From Desulfobacteraceae bacterium (lineage in GTDB: Bacteria; Desulfobacterota; Desulfobacteria; Desulfobacterales; Desulfobacteraceae), in assembly GCA_016743945.1 (NCBI GenBank), contig JADGFI010000035.1, forward strand, positions 1 through 64,000: 64,000 bases of DNA. The letters are read 5' to 3'. Within the stretch, counting starts at the first letter, position 1. Every line of letters starts with the position of its first letter. This document shows positions 37,415 to 46,758 of this stretch, piece after piece. Below the pieces are notes generated by a model that saw nothing but the letters and a program-made list of their open reading frames with translations, was not told where the DNA came from and searched no databases. A program made the translations under genes and the position numbers.

Positions 37415-38104
37415 ATGGGAACTAAAAAGAAAAAAACCAAGGAAGATTTCACCAATGAAGCCTATATGGGTATTCGGCGTATGTTTTTCCACAATGAGAT
37501 CATTCCGGGCCAGAAAATTTCCTATGGAGATCTGGCCCAGCGGTTGAAAATGAGCACCACACCTGTTATCCAGGCCTTGAAACGGCTGGAATTCCAGGGG
37601 CTGGTCCGCCATGAACCCAACCGGGGATATTATACGGAAAACATCAGCCTGAAAGAGATCACGGAAATCTATGAGTTTCGAGAGCTTATCGAGGTTTCTT
37701 TGCTTCCTAAAACCATCGCAGCGATCACCCAAAAGGGAATGAAAACCTTGAAAAAAGCCCTGGACAGCCATCTGGATGCGGTGAGGGATATCTATCTCAA
37801 GGACCGGCTTTTAAAGGATATGGAATTTCATCTGACATTGGCAAAATTATCCGGGAGCCAACTCCAGATTAATACCTTAAAATCGTTGTTTGATCTTTTG
37901 TATTTGAAATACCGGGGCAATATTTTATTTGTCACCCCCATGGAAACCGTGGATGCCGAGCATATCCAATTGTACGAAGATATTGATGCCGGTAAATTTG
38001 AACAGGCTCAAAAGGTTCTAGGGCAGCATATTTCAAATGTCAAAAAACATGCCATTCTCAGTATAGAACGGCTGAACCGGGAAAAAAATATTAAATCCAT
38101 TTGA
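37415..38104 (+). CDS. GntR-family transcriptional regulator (FCD type)
   Basis: The 229-aa protein has an N-terminal winged helix (ISYGDLAQRLKMSTTPVIQALKRLEFQGLVRHEPNRGYY) and a helical C-terminal effector domain. The latter contains an ITEIYEFRELIE start, D/H residues in FHLTLAKLSG and a final H, as in FCD-type (FadR/VanR-like) regulators. The ligand is probably an organic acid. It is divergent from korAB and may control it through the dyad at 37301-37313. The ribosome-binding site is weak. Confidence 0.88.
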   Translation: MGTKKKKTKEDFTNEAYMGIRRMFFHNEIIPGQKISYGDLAQRLKMSTTPVIQALKRLEFQGLVRHEPNRGYYTENISLKEITEIYEFRELIEVSLLPKTIAAITQKGMKTLKKALDSHLDAVRDIYLKDRLLKDMEFHLTLAKLSGSQLQINTLKSLFDLLYLKYRGNILFVTPMETVDAEHIQLYEDIDAGKFEQAQKVLGQHISNVKKHAILSIERLNREKNIKSI

Positions 38105-38137
38105 CCCTGGCTTTCCCGGGAGCCTTGAATATTCAAA

Positions 38138-39928
38138 CTAATCCAGTTCAAGCCATTCGAACCAGATGGGGTGATTTTTTTTGTACCAGGTGAGGATGGT
38201 GCGCAGTGTCTTTTGTCCTTGCCGGGAAATAATCGACCTGGGGATTTTCTCGAATCGAAGGACCACCCTGTCGGCAAAATGTTCCAATGCATCGGTACAC
38301 AAGGTCTGGAGTTCGTTTCTGATTCGCCCGGAATCTGAAATTTTTACAGCCCGGGCCAAAAAATCTTCTCCCTTGAGAAACCGGTTCAGCAAAGGGGTGA
38401 AAACCAGTTTACTCTGATCAAAGGGTTCAAGGAGCCGCAGGGAAAAGGTGATGCGTTTGTCTCCCTTTTTAGAGGTCATACGAACCGTAACGGTATAGGT
38501 GTCTTCAGATATCTGGGTAACACCCGGGGCACCGGTATAGGGGTCCGGGAGCATATACCCCCCAATGGCAAGGGTTTGCCATTTTTTTTCGGCAATCAGG
38601 TCATCGGCGGTAATGGTTTTCTTTTTCAGGGGAATGCCGGCATCCCTTGCCTGCCGGATGCTCTCCCGGTAACTATTCACCAGATCCTCTCCTAGGTCTT
38701 GCTTAAAAAAATTTTGTTTCAGGCAAAGGGAAAAGTCATTGGCCTCTGGATCCAGTTTCATACTGGCGGCATCCTTGTCATAGGAAAGCACAAATGTAGA
38801 GGAAAAAACAGCCAATGAGATATCCAGATCGAGGATGGAAGAGAGGCTGGCAGCCTGGATGGCCTCTGCCGATGCTGCATACCCGTCCACGATAAACAGA
38901 TGGGTCTGATTTTTTTCATCCTGCCAGGTTTTTACGGCAAAGGTAGGCGCATAGGTCCCCGAATCGGTAAAGGGGGAAAATCTTGTGGGCAATGTCCAGT
39001 TTTCACCCACCAGGTGGACACCGGCTGTTTCCCATTCTTCCCAGAGTTTTCCAATCCTGGGTTCCCGACTTTTGCCCTGGAGGGTCCAGACATGGATGTT
39101 TTCGGGTTTAATGCCAGGATAGGTCATGGTAATGGCTTTGATGACAAGGTGCCGGGGAGTAAAATAATTGATCAGCAAAGAATCGTCTGCTGCTCTTTCC
39201 ACAACTTGCCTGGGCAAAACCAGGGTGCCGATATATCCTTCGTATTGGTCGGTAATGGCCAGGGGTTGATCAAAGAGGTGGAGAATGGTAAGGGGACCTG
39301 TTGCTTCTCCTTTCGCAAACCGGGCGGTGTTTTCAAGGGTGTCAATGGCCGCTCCCCAAACGGTAATATCTTTGATGACAATGGCCCGTTTAAAGTCTTC
39401 CCATTGGTAACCAGGGTCATTGATCAGTTTTAATACACAGTCATCTAAGAATTTAGCCACTTCCGGCCTGGCATAAACCCGTCCAAATCCCAGCAGGGGG
39501 TTGGCCCCCATTTCCATTGTTTCCCCGGCTTTGGGCATGAGCCCTTCCCCCAGGCAAACCATGATGGCATGGTTTTCAGGAAGGGTCCGGGACAAGTACC
39601 AGAGGCTTTCGCTCATGGCATAGGCGGATATGGCATCGGCATCTTTTTTAACCCGGTTGAGGGCTGTTTTGTCAAGATTTGCCCCTTCACCGTAGCGGCC
39701 AAAGAGTTTGGTCCCAAGAGCTGTGACAGCTGCGGTCATGGCCAGCATGTTTTCCGTCCGGTTATCCACAAATGAGATGGCGCCGGCCATGTTGGGGTCC
39801 CTGGGCTTTCCTTTGATCCATTCAACCTGGACGTCTTCAAGCCATAGATGCAGCCTTCCTAATATGGGGCGGGTATCAAAGGCCCACTGGGAGATTAAAT
39901 TTTGTTGTGTCCTGGGGGATATGTCCAT
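38138..39928 (-). CDS. conserved-looking hypothetical protein (596 aa)
   Basis: The frame is long and well supported, with AAAGGGAAAA before ATG 39928 and codon use like its neighbours. I did not recognise the family. It is soluble, without signal peptide or membrane helix. Features seen are a helical N-terminus ending at about residue 200, mixed alpha/beta sequence to about 450 (with HLFIVDGYAAS and SLAVFSSTFVLSYD strands) and a C-terminal helical part with several Arg/Phe-rich segments. It ends 33 bp from the GntR gene (tail to tail) and diverges from the RecD2-like helicase. No function is proposed. Confidence 0.7.
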   Translation of the reverse strand: MDISPRTQQNLISQWAFDTRPILGRLHLWLEDVQVEWIKGKPRDPNMAGAISFVDNRTENMLAMTAAVTALGTKLFGRYGEGANLDKTALNRVKKDADAISAYAMSESLWYLSRTLPENHAIMVCLGEGLMPKAGETMEMGANPLLGFGRVYARPEVAKFLDDCVLKLINDPGYQWEDFKRAIVIKDITVWGAAIDTLENTARFAKGEATGPLTILHLFDQPLAITDQYEGYIGTLVLPRQVVERAADDSLLINYFTPRHLVIKAITMTYPGIKPENIHVWTLQGKSREPRIGKLWEEWETAGVHLVGENWTLPTRFSPFTDSGTYAPTFAVKTWQDEKNQTHLFIVDGYAASAEAIQAASLSSILDLDISLAVFSSTFVLSYDKDAASMKLDPEANDFSLCLKQNFFKQDLGEDLVNSYRESIRQARDAGIPLKKKTITADDLIAEKKWQTLAIGGYMLPDPYTGAPGVTQISEDTYTVTVRMTSKKGDKRITFSLRLLEPFDQSKLVFTPLLNRFLKGEDFLARAVKISDSGRIRNELQTLCTDALEHFADRVVLRFEKIPRSIISRQGQKTLRTILTWYKKNHPIWFEWLELD

Positions 39929-40099
39929 GTTTTCCCTTTCGTACGAAAATGATTTTTTAATTTGATACCTACCATTTACCGGGAAATTCTGTCAAGATTT
40001 ATCCCAAGACCTGGAAAAACGGATAAAATTAAGTTGTGCAACCCAAAAGGGTGCGATATGGTGGGCCAGGTGTCGGCGGATGATGGAAAAATAGGATGA

Positions 40100-42643
40100 A
40101 TGGAACAAATTCAACGAATTCAACAAAATAAGCAGGGCAAATATCAGACCGGCGTTATTCAGGAAACCCTTAAAGGAGTGGTGGACCGGGTCACCTTTCA
40201 CAACCCGGATAACGGGTGGTCTATTTTAAGGGTCCAGCCCTTTGATAACCCGGGAAACCAGGAAACCGTGGTGGTCCACCAGACCAAGGTTTTTGCAGGT
40301 GCCACCATGGAGTTTTGTGGAACCTGGATCCATCATCCCAAATATGGCCGCCAGTTCCAGGCAAGCCTTGCCCGGGAGAAAAAACCTGCCACGGCATCAG
40401 CCTTAGAAAAATATATCGGTTCCGGCCTTATCAAGGGGGTGGGACCGAAAACCGCCAAAAAGATTGTCCGCCATTTTAAAGACCAGACCCTGGATATTTT
40501 TGAAGGACAGATCCAGCGCCTTACGGAAGTACCGGGCATTGCCGTAAAAAAGCTTGAAATGATCTCAACGGCCTGGGCTGAGCATCGGGCCATCCGGGAT
40601 GTGATGATGTTTTTGCAGTCCCACGGGATTTCCACTCTTTTTGCGGTTCGAATATACAAGGAATACGGGGATAAGGCGATCGCCCATGTAACCTTGGACC
40701 CCTATCGGCTTGCCAAGGATTTTTACGGGATCGGTTTTTTTTCAGCAGATAAGGTCGCCTTGAGCATAGGGCTGGAACTTGACAGCCCCCAGCGGATCAT
40801 GGCCGGGATACGGCATGTCCTGGCGGCTGCCCGTAATTTTGGCCATTGTTATCTTACGGCGATTCAGATCGATGAACAGGTCAAAGAACTGCTGGGTCTG
40901 GATCTTTCAGAAAAACTTGCCGGACTTCTTTCTTTAATGGAAAAGCAACGACTTCTCATGCGGCGGGAGCTTGGGGGGAGCGGCGAAATACAGTCTTGCT
41001 ATTATTCAAAATCTTTATATTTTGATGAACAATATGTGGCCCGGCGTATCCTGGACCTGGGGGTTGCCCCTGAAGTGGATGCCGCCCGCATGATCCGGTG
41101 GATTCAATTGTTTTGCAAGGCAAAAAACATGGAACTGAGCCAGGAGCAGGCCCATGCAGTAACGGGAATTGCCGGGGAAAATTTTTCCGTTCTCACGGGA
41201 GGTCCCGGGTGTGGGAAAACCACGGCCACAAGGGTCATTGTCAAGCTGCTGGAAGCCATGGGCAAAAAGGTGTTGCTGGCGGCTCCCACGGGAAGGGCTG
41301 CCCAGCGAATGGGGGAGGTGATTGGCAGGGAAGCCAAAACCATCCACAGGCTGTTGGGATGGCAGGGGGGAAAGTTTAAAAAAAATGAGCAGGCACAGCT
41401 TTCAATGGATTTTCTGGTGGTGGATGAATGTTCCATGCTGGATATTACGCTTACGGCCTGTCTTCTCAAGGCAGTTCCCCAAAATTGCCAGGTGGTGTTT
41501 ATCGGTGACTATGATCAGCTGCCTTCGGTGGGGGCGGGCAATGTGCTCAAAGATATCATCGGGTCCAATCGGGTGGTCTGTTTTCGCCTCACTGAAGTTT
41601 TTCGCCAGGCCCGCAAGTCCCTGATCATTAAATATGCCCATCAGATCAATTCCGGGAAGATGCCCTGGATTGACTCCCCGTTCAAGGATCCTCTTGTGTG
41701 GAAAAATGAGACAGATTGTCTGTTCCTGGATTCAGACGAAGCCACCAAAGAACAAATTCGGTTTGTGGGAAAGGTGAAGCAGCTTTACGAGGCGAGTGAA
41801 TCCGTGGGTCAAGCAGACCTTTTGGCAAATGGAGATAAAAATGGAACCCGGGAAAACAGTCCCTATGAATTCAGGCTTAATGACCCGGCCTCCCCCTATG
41901 CGACGGAAATCACCATTCCCCATAAATTTGTCCACGTCAACCTGGATAAGGTTGCCCGGAGTTCAAACCAGATTGAAGAATTGATGGCGGTGGTGAAAAA
42001 GGTCCATCCCTGGTCTTCCCTTCATTACGGACTCACAGCCCTTGATGTGGTTAAAAAACTCTATATGGATTGGATTCCCAAGTATGTGGGCAAAAATGCC
42101 GAAATTCAGATCCTGTCGCCCATGACCCGGGGAACCCTAGGGACCATCAATTTGAACCGGGTGATCCAGGAGACGGCCAATCCTTTTAACCCGGGCAAAC
42201 AACAAATAAAGGTGGGCCAGCGGATATTTCGAACCGGTGATCGGGTGATCCACCGGAAAAACAATTATGACCTGGGGGTTTTTAACGGCGATATCGGCGT
42301 TATCCTTGATATGGACAACACGGAATTGACCTGCTCGGTGCAATTTTTTCCCGACAACCGGGTGGTGCACTATAAACAGGCCGATATCCTGGAACTGGAC
42401 CTGGCCTACGCCATTACCATTCACAAGTCCCAGGGCTCTGAGTTTGAAGTGGTGATTCTTCCGGTGCTGACCCAGCATTTTAAGATGCTCTTTAGAAATC
42501 TGGTGTATACAGGACTCACAAGGGCAAAAAAAATGGCCGTGTTTGTGGGAACCAGAAGGGCCCTTGGCATGGCGGTCCAGAACCAGGATATCAGCCAGCG
42601 TCAGACGGCCTTACAGGAATTGTTGATCACTGGAAAAAATTAG
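40100..42643 (+). CDS. RecD2-like superfamily 1B DNA helicase
   Basis: The 847-aa protein starts with the RecD2 N-terminal OB/HhH region (VTFHNPDNGWSILRV, then GVGPKTAKKIVRHF). The helicase core follows, with Walker A GGPGCGKTT (367-375), Walker B VVDECSMLD (about 437-445) and GDYDQLPSVGAGNVL. Late motifs are AITIHKSQGSEF and YTGLTRAKK. RecD2 unwinds DNA 5' to 3' in repair outside RecBCD. The segment between about 540 and 640 is longer than in ordinary members (usually about 720-750 aa), so it carries an insertion. It appears monocistronic. Confidence 0.9.
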   Translation: MEQIQRIQQNKQGKYQTGVIQETLKGVVDRVTFHNPDNGWSILRVQPFDNPGNQETVVVHQTKVFAGATMEFCGTWIHHPKYGRQFQASLAREKKPATASALEKYIGSGLIKGVGPKTAKKIVRHFKDQTLDIFEGQIQRLTEVPGIAVKKLEMISTAWAEHRAIRDVMMFLQSHGISTLFAVRIYKEYGDKAIAHVTLDPYRLAKDFYGIGFFSADKVALSIGLELDSPQRIMAGIRHVLAAARNFGHCYLTAIQIDEQVKELLGLDLSEKLAGLLSLMEKQRLLMRRELGGSGEIQSCYYSKSLYFDEQYVARRILDLGVAPEVDAARMIRWIQLFCKAKNMELSQEQAHAVTGIAGENFSVLTGGPGCGKTTATRVIVKLLEAMGKKVLLAAPTGRAAQRMGEVIGREAKTIHRLLGWQGGKFKKNEQAQLSMDFLVVDECSMLDITLTACLLKAVPQNCQVVFIGDYDQLPSVGAGNVLKDIIGSNRVVCFRLTEVFRQARKSLIIKYAHQINSGKMPWIDSPFKDPLVWKNETDCLFLDSDEATKEQIRFVGKVKQLYEASESVGQADLLANGDKNGTRENSPYEFRLNDPASPYATEITIPHKFVHVNLDKVARSSNQIEELMAVVKKVHPWSSLHYGLTALDVVKKLYMDWIPKYVGKNAEIQILSPMTRGTLGTINLNRVIQETANPFNPGKQQIKVGQRIFRTGDRVIHRKNNYDLGVFNGDIGVILDMDNTELTCSVQFFPDNRVVHYKQADILELDLAYAITIHKSQGSEFEVVILPVLTQHFKMLFRNLVYTGLTRAKKMAVFVGTRRALGMAVQNQDISQRQTALQELLITGKN

Positions 42644-42753
42644 GGTATAAGGTGTGCCAATGGAGATTTAAGTTGTCGTTAAACGGATGGTCTTCCAGGT
42701 CGGAAAATGATAAGTACGCATATGTATCACCTAAAAAGAAATGGAAAATTAAA

Positions 42754-43014
42754 ATGAAACAGATTGCAAAGCTTGTGGTGTTGATCCTTGTGTTTGGTAT
42801 GCTTTTTTGGGGTTGCAGTAAATTAAACCAGGAAAATTACGGCAAAATAGAAATGGGCATGGCCTATGAGCAGGTGGTTGATATTATCGGTACTCCCGAT
42901 GCATGTGATGAGGCCCTCGGGGCCAAAAAATGTGTCTGGGGAAATGCGGAAAAAAACATCACCATCACCTTTATGGGTGACCAGGTGATCATGCCTTCCA
43001 TGAAGGGGCTTTAG
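42754..43014 (+). CDS. small SmpA/BamE-like lipoprotein
   Basis: With start at ATG 42754 the product has 86 aa. A basic N-terminus is followed by a hydrophobic segment and lipobox (MLFWGC). The mature part YGKIEMGMAYEQVVDIIGTPDAC has the KIxxGMxxxxVxxxLGxP pattern of SmpA/OmlA (BamE) and DUF3862 domains. The longer frame from 42652 would put charged residues before the signal. A role in the outer-membrane assembly machinery is possible but not shown by context. Confidence 0.75.
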   Translation: MKQIAKLVVLILVFGMLFWGCSKLNQENYGKIEMGMAYEQVVDIIGTPDACDEALGAKKCVWGNAEKNITITFMGDQVIMPSMKGL

Positions 43015-43037
43015 CTATAAAATTGGAGAAACAGCGT

Positions 43038-43337
43038 ATGCAATTTATCGTAAGTGGGTATGACGGTCAGGATGAAGGCGCCTTGGATCGGCGGATGGCC
43101 GCACGGGAAGACCATCTGGCAATAGCAAAACAAATGGTTGAAAATAACAAATGGCTTTATGCCGCGGCCATATTGAATGAGGAGGATAAAATGACAGGCT
43201 CTTTGATTATCTGTGAATTTGCCTCCAAACAGGCCATGCAAAGCGAATGGCTGGATAAAGAGCCCTATGTGCTGGGCAAGGTCTGGGAAAAAATTGAGAT
43301 TACCCGGGCCCAGGTGCCCCCGCTCTTTTCAAGCTAA
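43038..43337 (+). CDS. YciI-family protein
   Basis: The 99-aa protein has the YciI-related ferredoxin-like fold pattern: MQFIVSGYDG at the start, then R..A..HL, an AAAILNEEDKMTGSLIICEFAS strand pair and PYVLGKVWEKIEI. GGAGAAA precedes ATG 43038; the TTG at 43023 is less likely. YciI-like proteins are often small enzymes or stress proteins of unclear role. The last 38 bp overlap the end of the convergent UvrD-like gene. Confidence 0.8.
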   Translation: MQFIVSGYDGQDEGALDRRMAAREDHLAIAKQMVENNKWLYAAAILNEEDKMTGSLIICEFASKQAMQSEWLDKEPYVLGKVWEKIEITRAQVPPLFSS

Positions 43338-44781
43338 GCCGGATAAATTCCGGGATATCGCTTTCCCGGTCAAACCTCAGGTTGACCATGGCCCGGGTCA
43401 TGGCCACATAGATCAGGTTGAATTCATCCGGGTCCACCCCGGCAGGGTCAATGATTTTTCCCTCTTTGAGCAATGGGTGAAAATCTTCGGTCAGGAGAAC
43501 ATTGGCCCATTCCAACCCCTTTGCTTTATGGGCGGTTGTCAGCAGTATTCCCGCCTTTTCTCCCTCCACGGCTTGCGCCATGATTTGGTCCACATGGGTG
43601 GGAATGGTTGAGGTATAGCGTTCAACCATTTTGCACACAGAGGAGAGTTCAAAATCTTCCACTGCCCTGGCATAGGATCGTAATTTTCTGAAGCTGACAA
43701 AGCTTTTCACATAGGTATCTTTAATCCGGGAATGATCTTCCTTGTACAAATAATAGATATCCTTGAGAAGGGTCAGCCGATAACTGCCCACCCCGCCCAC
43801 AAACCCGATTTTATGGCGTTTGTAGAGCCGGACTGCCCTGTCAAACAGGGTCGCATTGGTTCGTGCGATAATGGTATGATGTCCTATGTCCCATGGGGGC
43901 TTTACGAGCACAGGGGTGCCCATGATTTGCAGAGGTTCTTGTTTAAAGGTTTTCAGGATCATGTTGGCCACCCTAGCAACATTGTTGTCAAACCGAAAGC
44001 TTTGGGTAAGATAGTGGGTTTTGGCGGCTGAAAAACTCTTCAGGGTGTCTTTTGCCCCCCTGAAACTATAGATCTGCTGGTGACCGTCTCCCACCAGGAT
44101 TATGGCCGCGGGTTTTTGAGTCTGATGTTGGTGGGGCCGGGCCTGGGCAAAGACAATGGCGGCGGTTACAGGGTTGATGTCCTGGGCCTCATCCAGAAGA
44201 ATACAATCATAGGCGAGGAATGGATTTGATAATTGATAGAGCTTTAAATATCCATCATGGATCATGCCGATATTGTCGTTGGAGCCGTCGCACATGAGTC
44301 TTCCCAGACAATTGGCATGGTCCACCAGGGGGGGCATGGCCAGTTTGTTTTTTTTATAGAATCCCCTTGCCATGGGGGGGATGTGGTGGTGGGAAACTTT
44401 GGGATCTGCAGATGCCAGGTATTTGTAGAGGGTGTCCATGGTATACCGTGCATCCTCATATTTTTTAAGCCCCAGGGCTGCCATTACCTGGCTGGCCCGA
44501 AACCCTTTTACCAGCCGGTCCTTGTGTTTAAATCCCTTGGCTCGGAAGGCCAGGGCATGGGTGGTCCTGGCCGTTACATTGCGGGGAAATTTTTGGGCGG
44601 CTTCCAATTGGACGCTCTTGTTAAAGGCAATATATAAAAACCGCATTCCTGGCCGTTTTTTAGTATATTCCACCAGGGTGGTGGTTTTACCGGTACCGGC
44701 AAATGCCATGATTTTGAGGGTCTCTCCCGGCACCAGATCCGCGTTGATAATCTTTTTTTGTTCCTTGGTAATTTGAATCAT
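43300..44781 (-). CDS. UvrD/Fbh1-like superfamily 1A helicase
   Basis: The 493-aa protein has Walker A AFAGTGKTTT (about 26-35), Walker B ILLDEAQDINP (about 192-202), motif III/IV GDGHQQIYSFRGA and LTQSFRF, motif V TTAHKAKGLEW and motif VI YVAMTRA. It is shorter than UvrD/PcrA (about 720 aa) and closest to the Fbh1-like branch. It unwinds DNA 3' to 5', probably in repair or recombination. It ends in the YciI gene and follows NfsA on the same strand. Confidence 0.85.
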   Translation of the reverse strand: MIQITKEQKKIINADLVPGETLKIMAFAGTGKTTTLVEYTKKRPGMRFLYIAFNKSVQLEAAQKFPRNVTARTTHALAFRAKGFKHKDRLVKGFRASQVMAALGLKKYEDARYTMDTLYKYLASADPKVSHHHIPPMARGFYKKNKLAMPPLVDHANCLGRLMCDGSNDNIGMIHDGYLKLYQLSNPFLAYDCILLDEAQDINPVTAAIVFAQARPHQHQTQKPAAIILVGDGHQQIYSFRGAKDTLKSFSAAKTHYLTQSFRFDNNVARVANMILKTFKQEPLQIMGTPVLVKPPWDIGHHTIIARTNATLFDRAVRLYKRHKIGFVGGVGSYRLTLLKDIYYLYKEDHSRIKDTYVKSFVSFRKLRSYARAVEDFELSSVCKMVERYTSTIPTHVDQIMAQAVEGEKAGILLTTAHKAKGLEWANVLLTEDFHPLLKEGKIIDPAGVDPDEFNLIYVAMTRAMVNLRFDRESDIPEFIRLSLKRAGAPGPG

Positions 44782-44793
44782 AACACAACGGGC

Positions 44794-45543
44794 TTACTTG
44801 AGAAAAAAGCCTCTTTTTTTAAGAAATGATTTCATGTGGGGCCGACTGACCTTGCCCATGAAATTGGCCATCTGCCTGCTCCAGGTCTGGTCCTTGAGGT
44901 TGGAATCCCGGCTTAAATAATAGCCTTTGCAGGTTTGGTCATAGGCAGAAAGGCTGTCTGTCCGGTCCTTTTTTGATTTTGGGCCGGAAAAAAAATCCTC
45001 CCTCAGCACCAGATCAAGGGGCAGCCGGGGTTTGATGGTCGGTGTTTGATCCGGATACCCCAGACACATGCCAAAGACCGGATAGGCCGTATCCGGGATA
45101 TTTAAGAGTTCACAAACCATTTTTGGGTCATTCCGGATTCCGCCGATAAAGACCCCGCCAAGCCCCAGAGATTCCGCAGCTATCATCAGGTTTTGGGCCA
45201 AAAGGGCCGTATCCACGGTTGCCACGACAAACTGCTCTGCCCATCCTTTTTCAGGTGCTATGCCGTGGCGGTCACAGGCTGATTCAAGCCGGGTAAGATC
45301 GGCACAGAAAACAAGGAAGATGGGGGCCTGTTCGACCCAGAGCTGGGGACCCGCCAGGTCTGCAATCTGCCGTCTGTTGTCTTTGTCTTGAACCCGGATA
45401 ATGGTATAGGCCTGGACATGACTGGAGGTGGACGCACACTGGGCGGCCTTGACAACGGTATGAAACAGGGCGTCGTCAACGGGTTTGTCCTTAAATTTAC
45501 GGACAGACCTGTGCCTGGATAATAGGTCAATGGTCGCGTTCAT
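44794..45543 (-). CDS. nfsA: NfsA-type NAD(P)H-dependent flavin nitroreductase
   Basis: The 249-aa protein has the NfsA/FRP pattern: RHRSVRKFKDKPV at the start, ASTSSHVQAYTIIRV, then ESLGLGGVFIGGIRN and YPVFGMCLGYPD. These FMN enzymes reduce nitroaromatics and quinones with two electrons. Its start overlaps the stop of a 57-aa gene upstream by 4 bp (ATGA), so the two are co-expressed. Confidence 0.9.
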   Translation of the reverse strand: MNATIDLLSRHRSVRKFKDKPVDDALFHTVVKAAQCASTSSHVQAYTIIRVQDKDNRRQIADLAGPQLWVEQAPIFLVFCADLTRLESACDRHGIAPEKGWAEQFVVATVDTALLAQNLMIAAESLGLGGVFIGGIRNDPKMVCELLNIPDTAYPVFGMCLGYPDQTPTIKPRLPLDLVLREDFFSGPKSKKDRTDSLSAYDQTCKGYYLSRDSNLKDQTWSRQMANFMGKVSRPHMKSFLKKRGFFLK

Positions 45544-45713
45544 GGGATCGGATTTCCAAATTTTTCTTTTTCTGCGCCCAGGATAGGCAGACCCAATTGT
45601 TTATCATCCCCGAAAATATGGTTTAGGATCCATTGATTTGTTCTGTTCATCGGTTCCTGGTGCCAAAAATTTTGCCAGACCACACCGGTAAAATATTTTT
45701 GATCCAGCTCCAT
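45540..45713 (-). CDS. 57-aa hypothetical protein coupled to nfsA
   Basis: A strong AAAGGAG ribosome-binding site 7-8 nt before ATG 45713 and the 4-bp ATGA overlap with nfsA show that this is a real small gene; the frame extended to 45764 is not needed. The product (MELDQKYFTGVVWQNFWHQE...) is aromatic-rich and soluble. No family recognised. Confidence 0.65.
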   Translation of the reverse strand: MELDQKYFTGVVWQNFWHQEPMNRTNQWILNHIFGDDKQLGLPILGAEKEKFGNPIP

Positions 45714-45764
45714 ATGTATCTCCTTTGAATTGGTGATTAATTTTGATATCTTTTGAACTACCAT

Positions 45765-46310
45765 TTTACAGCATGGGTTTCAAGCAAAGCTGGTTCTTTT
45801 ACATCCCAGGGCAATCGTTAACCTTCAAAATTTATGGATGATGATCGTCCGGGCACATCCTTAATTGGCCTGACGCTTTGGTAAAAGCGTGGGGGGGGGG
45901 CAAATTGAGTTTGTCCAAGGGATGAACCTGTTTTGTGGAATCTGTTATCCTCGGGTGTTTTTTATTGAGAATTTCCAAGGGCTTGGAGTGGCAGTGTTGT
46001 CTGGATACGGACCTTTGATAATTGAAAGTTGTTGCAAAAACCTATCAACCGTATCATTTTCAATACGGGATTTCATAGAATCAATAATTTGTTTGAGTTC
46101 ACTAAGCACTTCAAAAAATCTCCTTAAAAAAGTTGATCTTGAATGGATGCCAATGTAATGGATATAATTTTTTTTAACGTCTGAATTAGGTTCTCCGCTT
46201 AATTTGCTGGCCTCAAAAGCCGGAGCTCTCAAATATTTTTACATTGATGAGCGCCAAGCTTACCCTCCTCGGTCACCCATGTAATCAGGTCCCGTGATTA
46301 AAAAAAAGCT
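45765..46310. other. intergenic stretch, decayed or non-coding
   Basis: It contains a run of ten Gs (45891-45900). A minus-strand frame (45945-46232) holds a helix-like stretch (FLRRFFEVLSELKQIIDSM) but no ATG or ribosome-binding site. It separates the core helicase/NfsA genes from the AT-rich signalling operon and may contain gene debris. Confidence 0.4.
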
Positions 46311-46697
46311 TCAGCCCGTGACCAATATCTGATTGATTTTCTTGATGACTTCGGTCACTTTTAGTCTCACAAGTCCCAGTGATATATCTTTATTAAACAT
46401 GGAAATTAAAAGTGTATCCTCTGTAACTTTGCTGAAATGAATGCTTAATTTTTTGCCCTTATGAAACAATAAGGAGAATTCAGGTTCACCAATAAGTTTT
46501 GCCATGGCGTCAACAGCTGCAAAATTACCGGCAGCCAGGGCTGCAAAGGCAGTCGAATCCAGGTAACTTTCCCCGTTGTCATGTTTGGCAATGGCATTGC
46601 CGCCCATATCCATGAAAATAATATGATTCAGCCCGGCTTTGATCAGGTTGGTTTGAATTTCATTGTCAATGGCATCCAGTTGACCTTGATTAAACAT
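46311..46697 (-). CDS. Roadblock/LC7-domain protein (last gene of signalling operon)
   Basis: Starting at ATG 46697 the product has 128 aa. It shows the Roadblock/LC7 fold pattern: an N-terminal helix (QLDAIDNEIQTNLIKAG), strand IIFMDMGGNAIAKHD and a helix with FAALAAGNFAAVDAMAKLI. Then come FSLLFHKGKKLSIHFSKVTEDTLLISMFN and a final helix. In bacteria such domains act as scaffolds or GAP-like partners of small GTPases, but no GTPase is encoded here. It lies 61 bp after the Cache-HAMP gene. A run of eight Ts follows its stop with only a short stem. Confidence 0.8.
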   Translation of the reverse strand: MFNQGQLDAIDNEIQTNLIKAGLNHIIFMDMGGNAIAKHDNGESYLDSTAFAALAAGNFAAVDAMAKLIGEPEFSLLFHKGKKLSIHFSKVTEDTLLISMFNKDISLGLVRLKVTEVIKKINQILVTG

Positions 46698-46758
46698 GGC
46701 GCAATTCCAACCCAAAACAATAAATTTTGCATCCGTATCTGTATTTCATATCTGCTCC

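Noticed and set aside
45891-45900. Run of ten Gs as a phase-variation tract
   Set aside because: It lies outside any supported gene or promoter, so no consequence can be argued.
45945-46232. Minus-strand frame with a helical stretch
   Set aside because: Only a TTG start without ribosome-binding site; may be debris, but not supportable as a gene.
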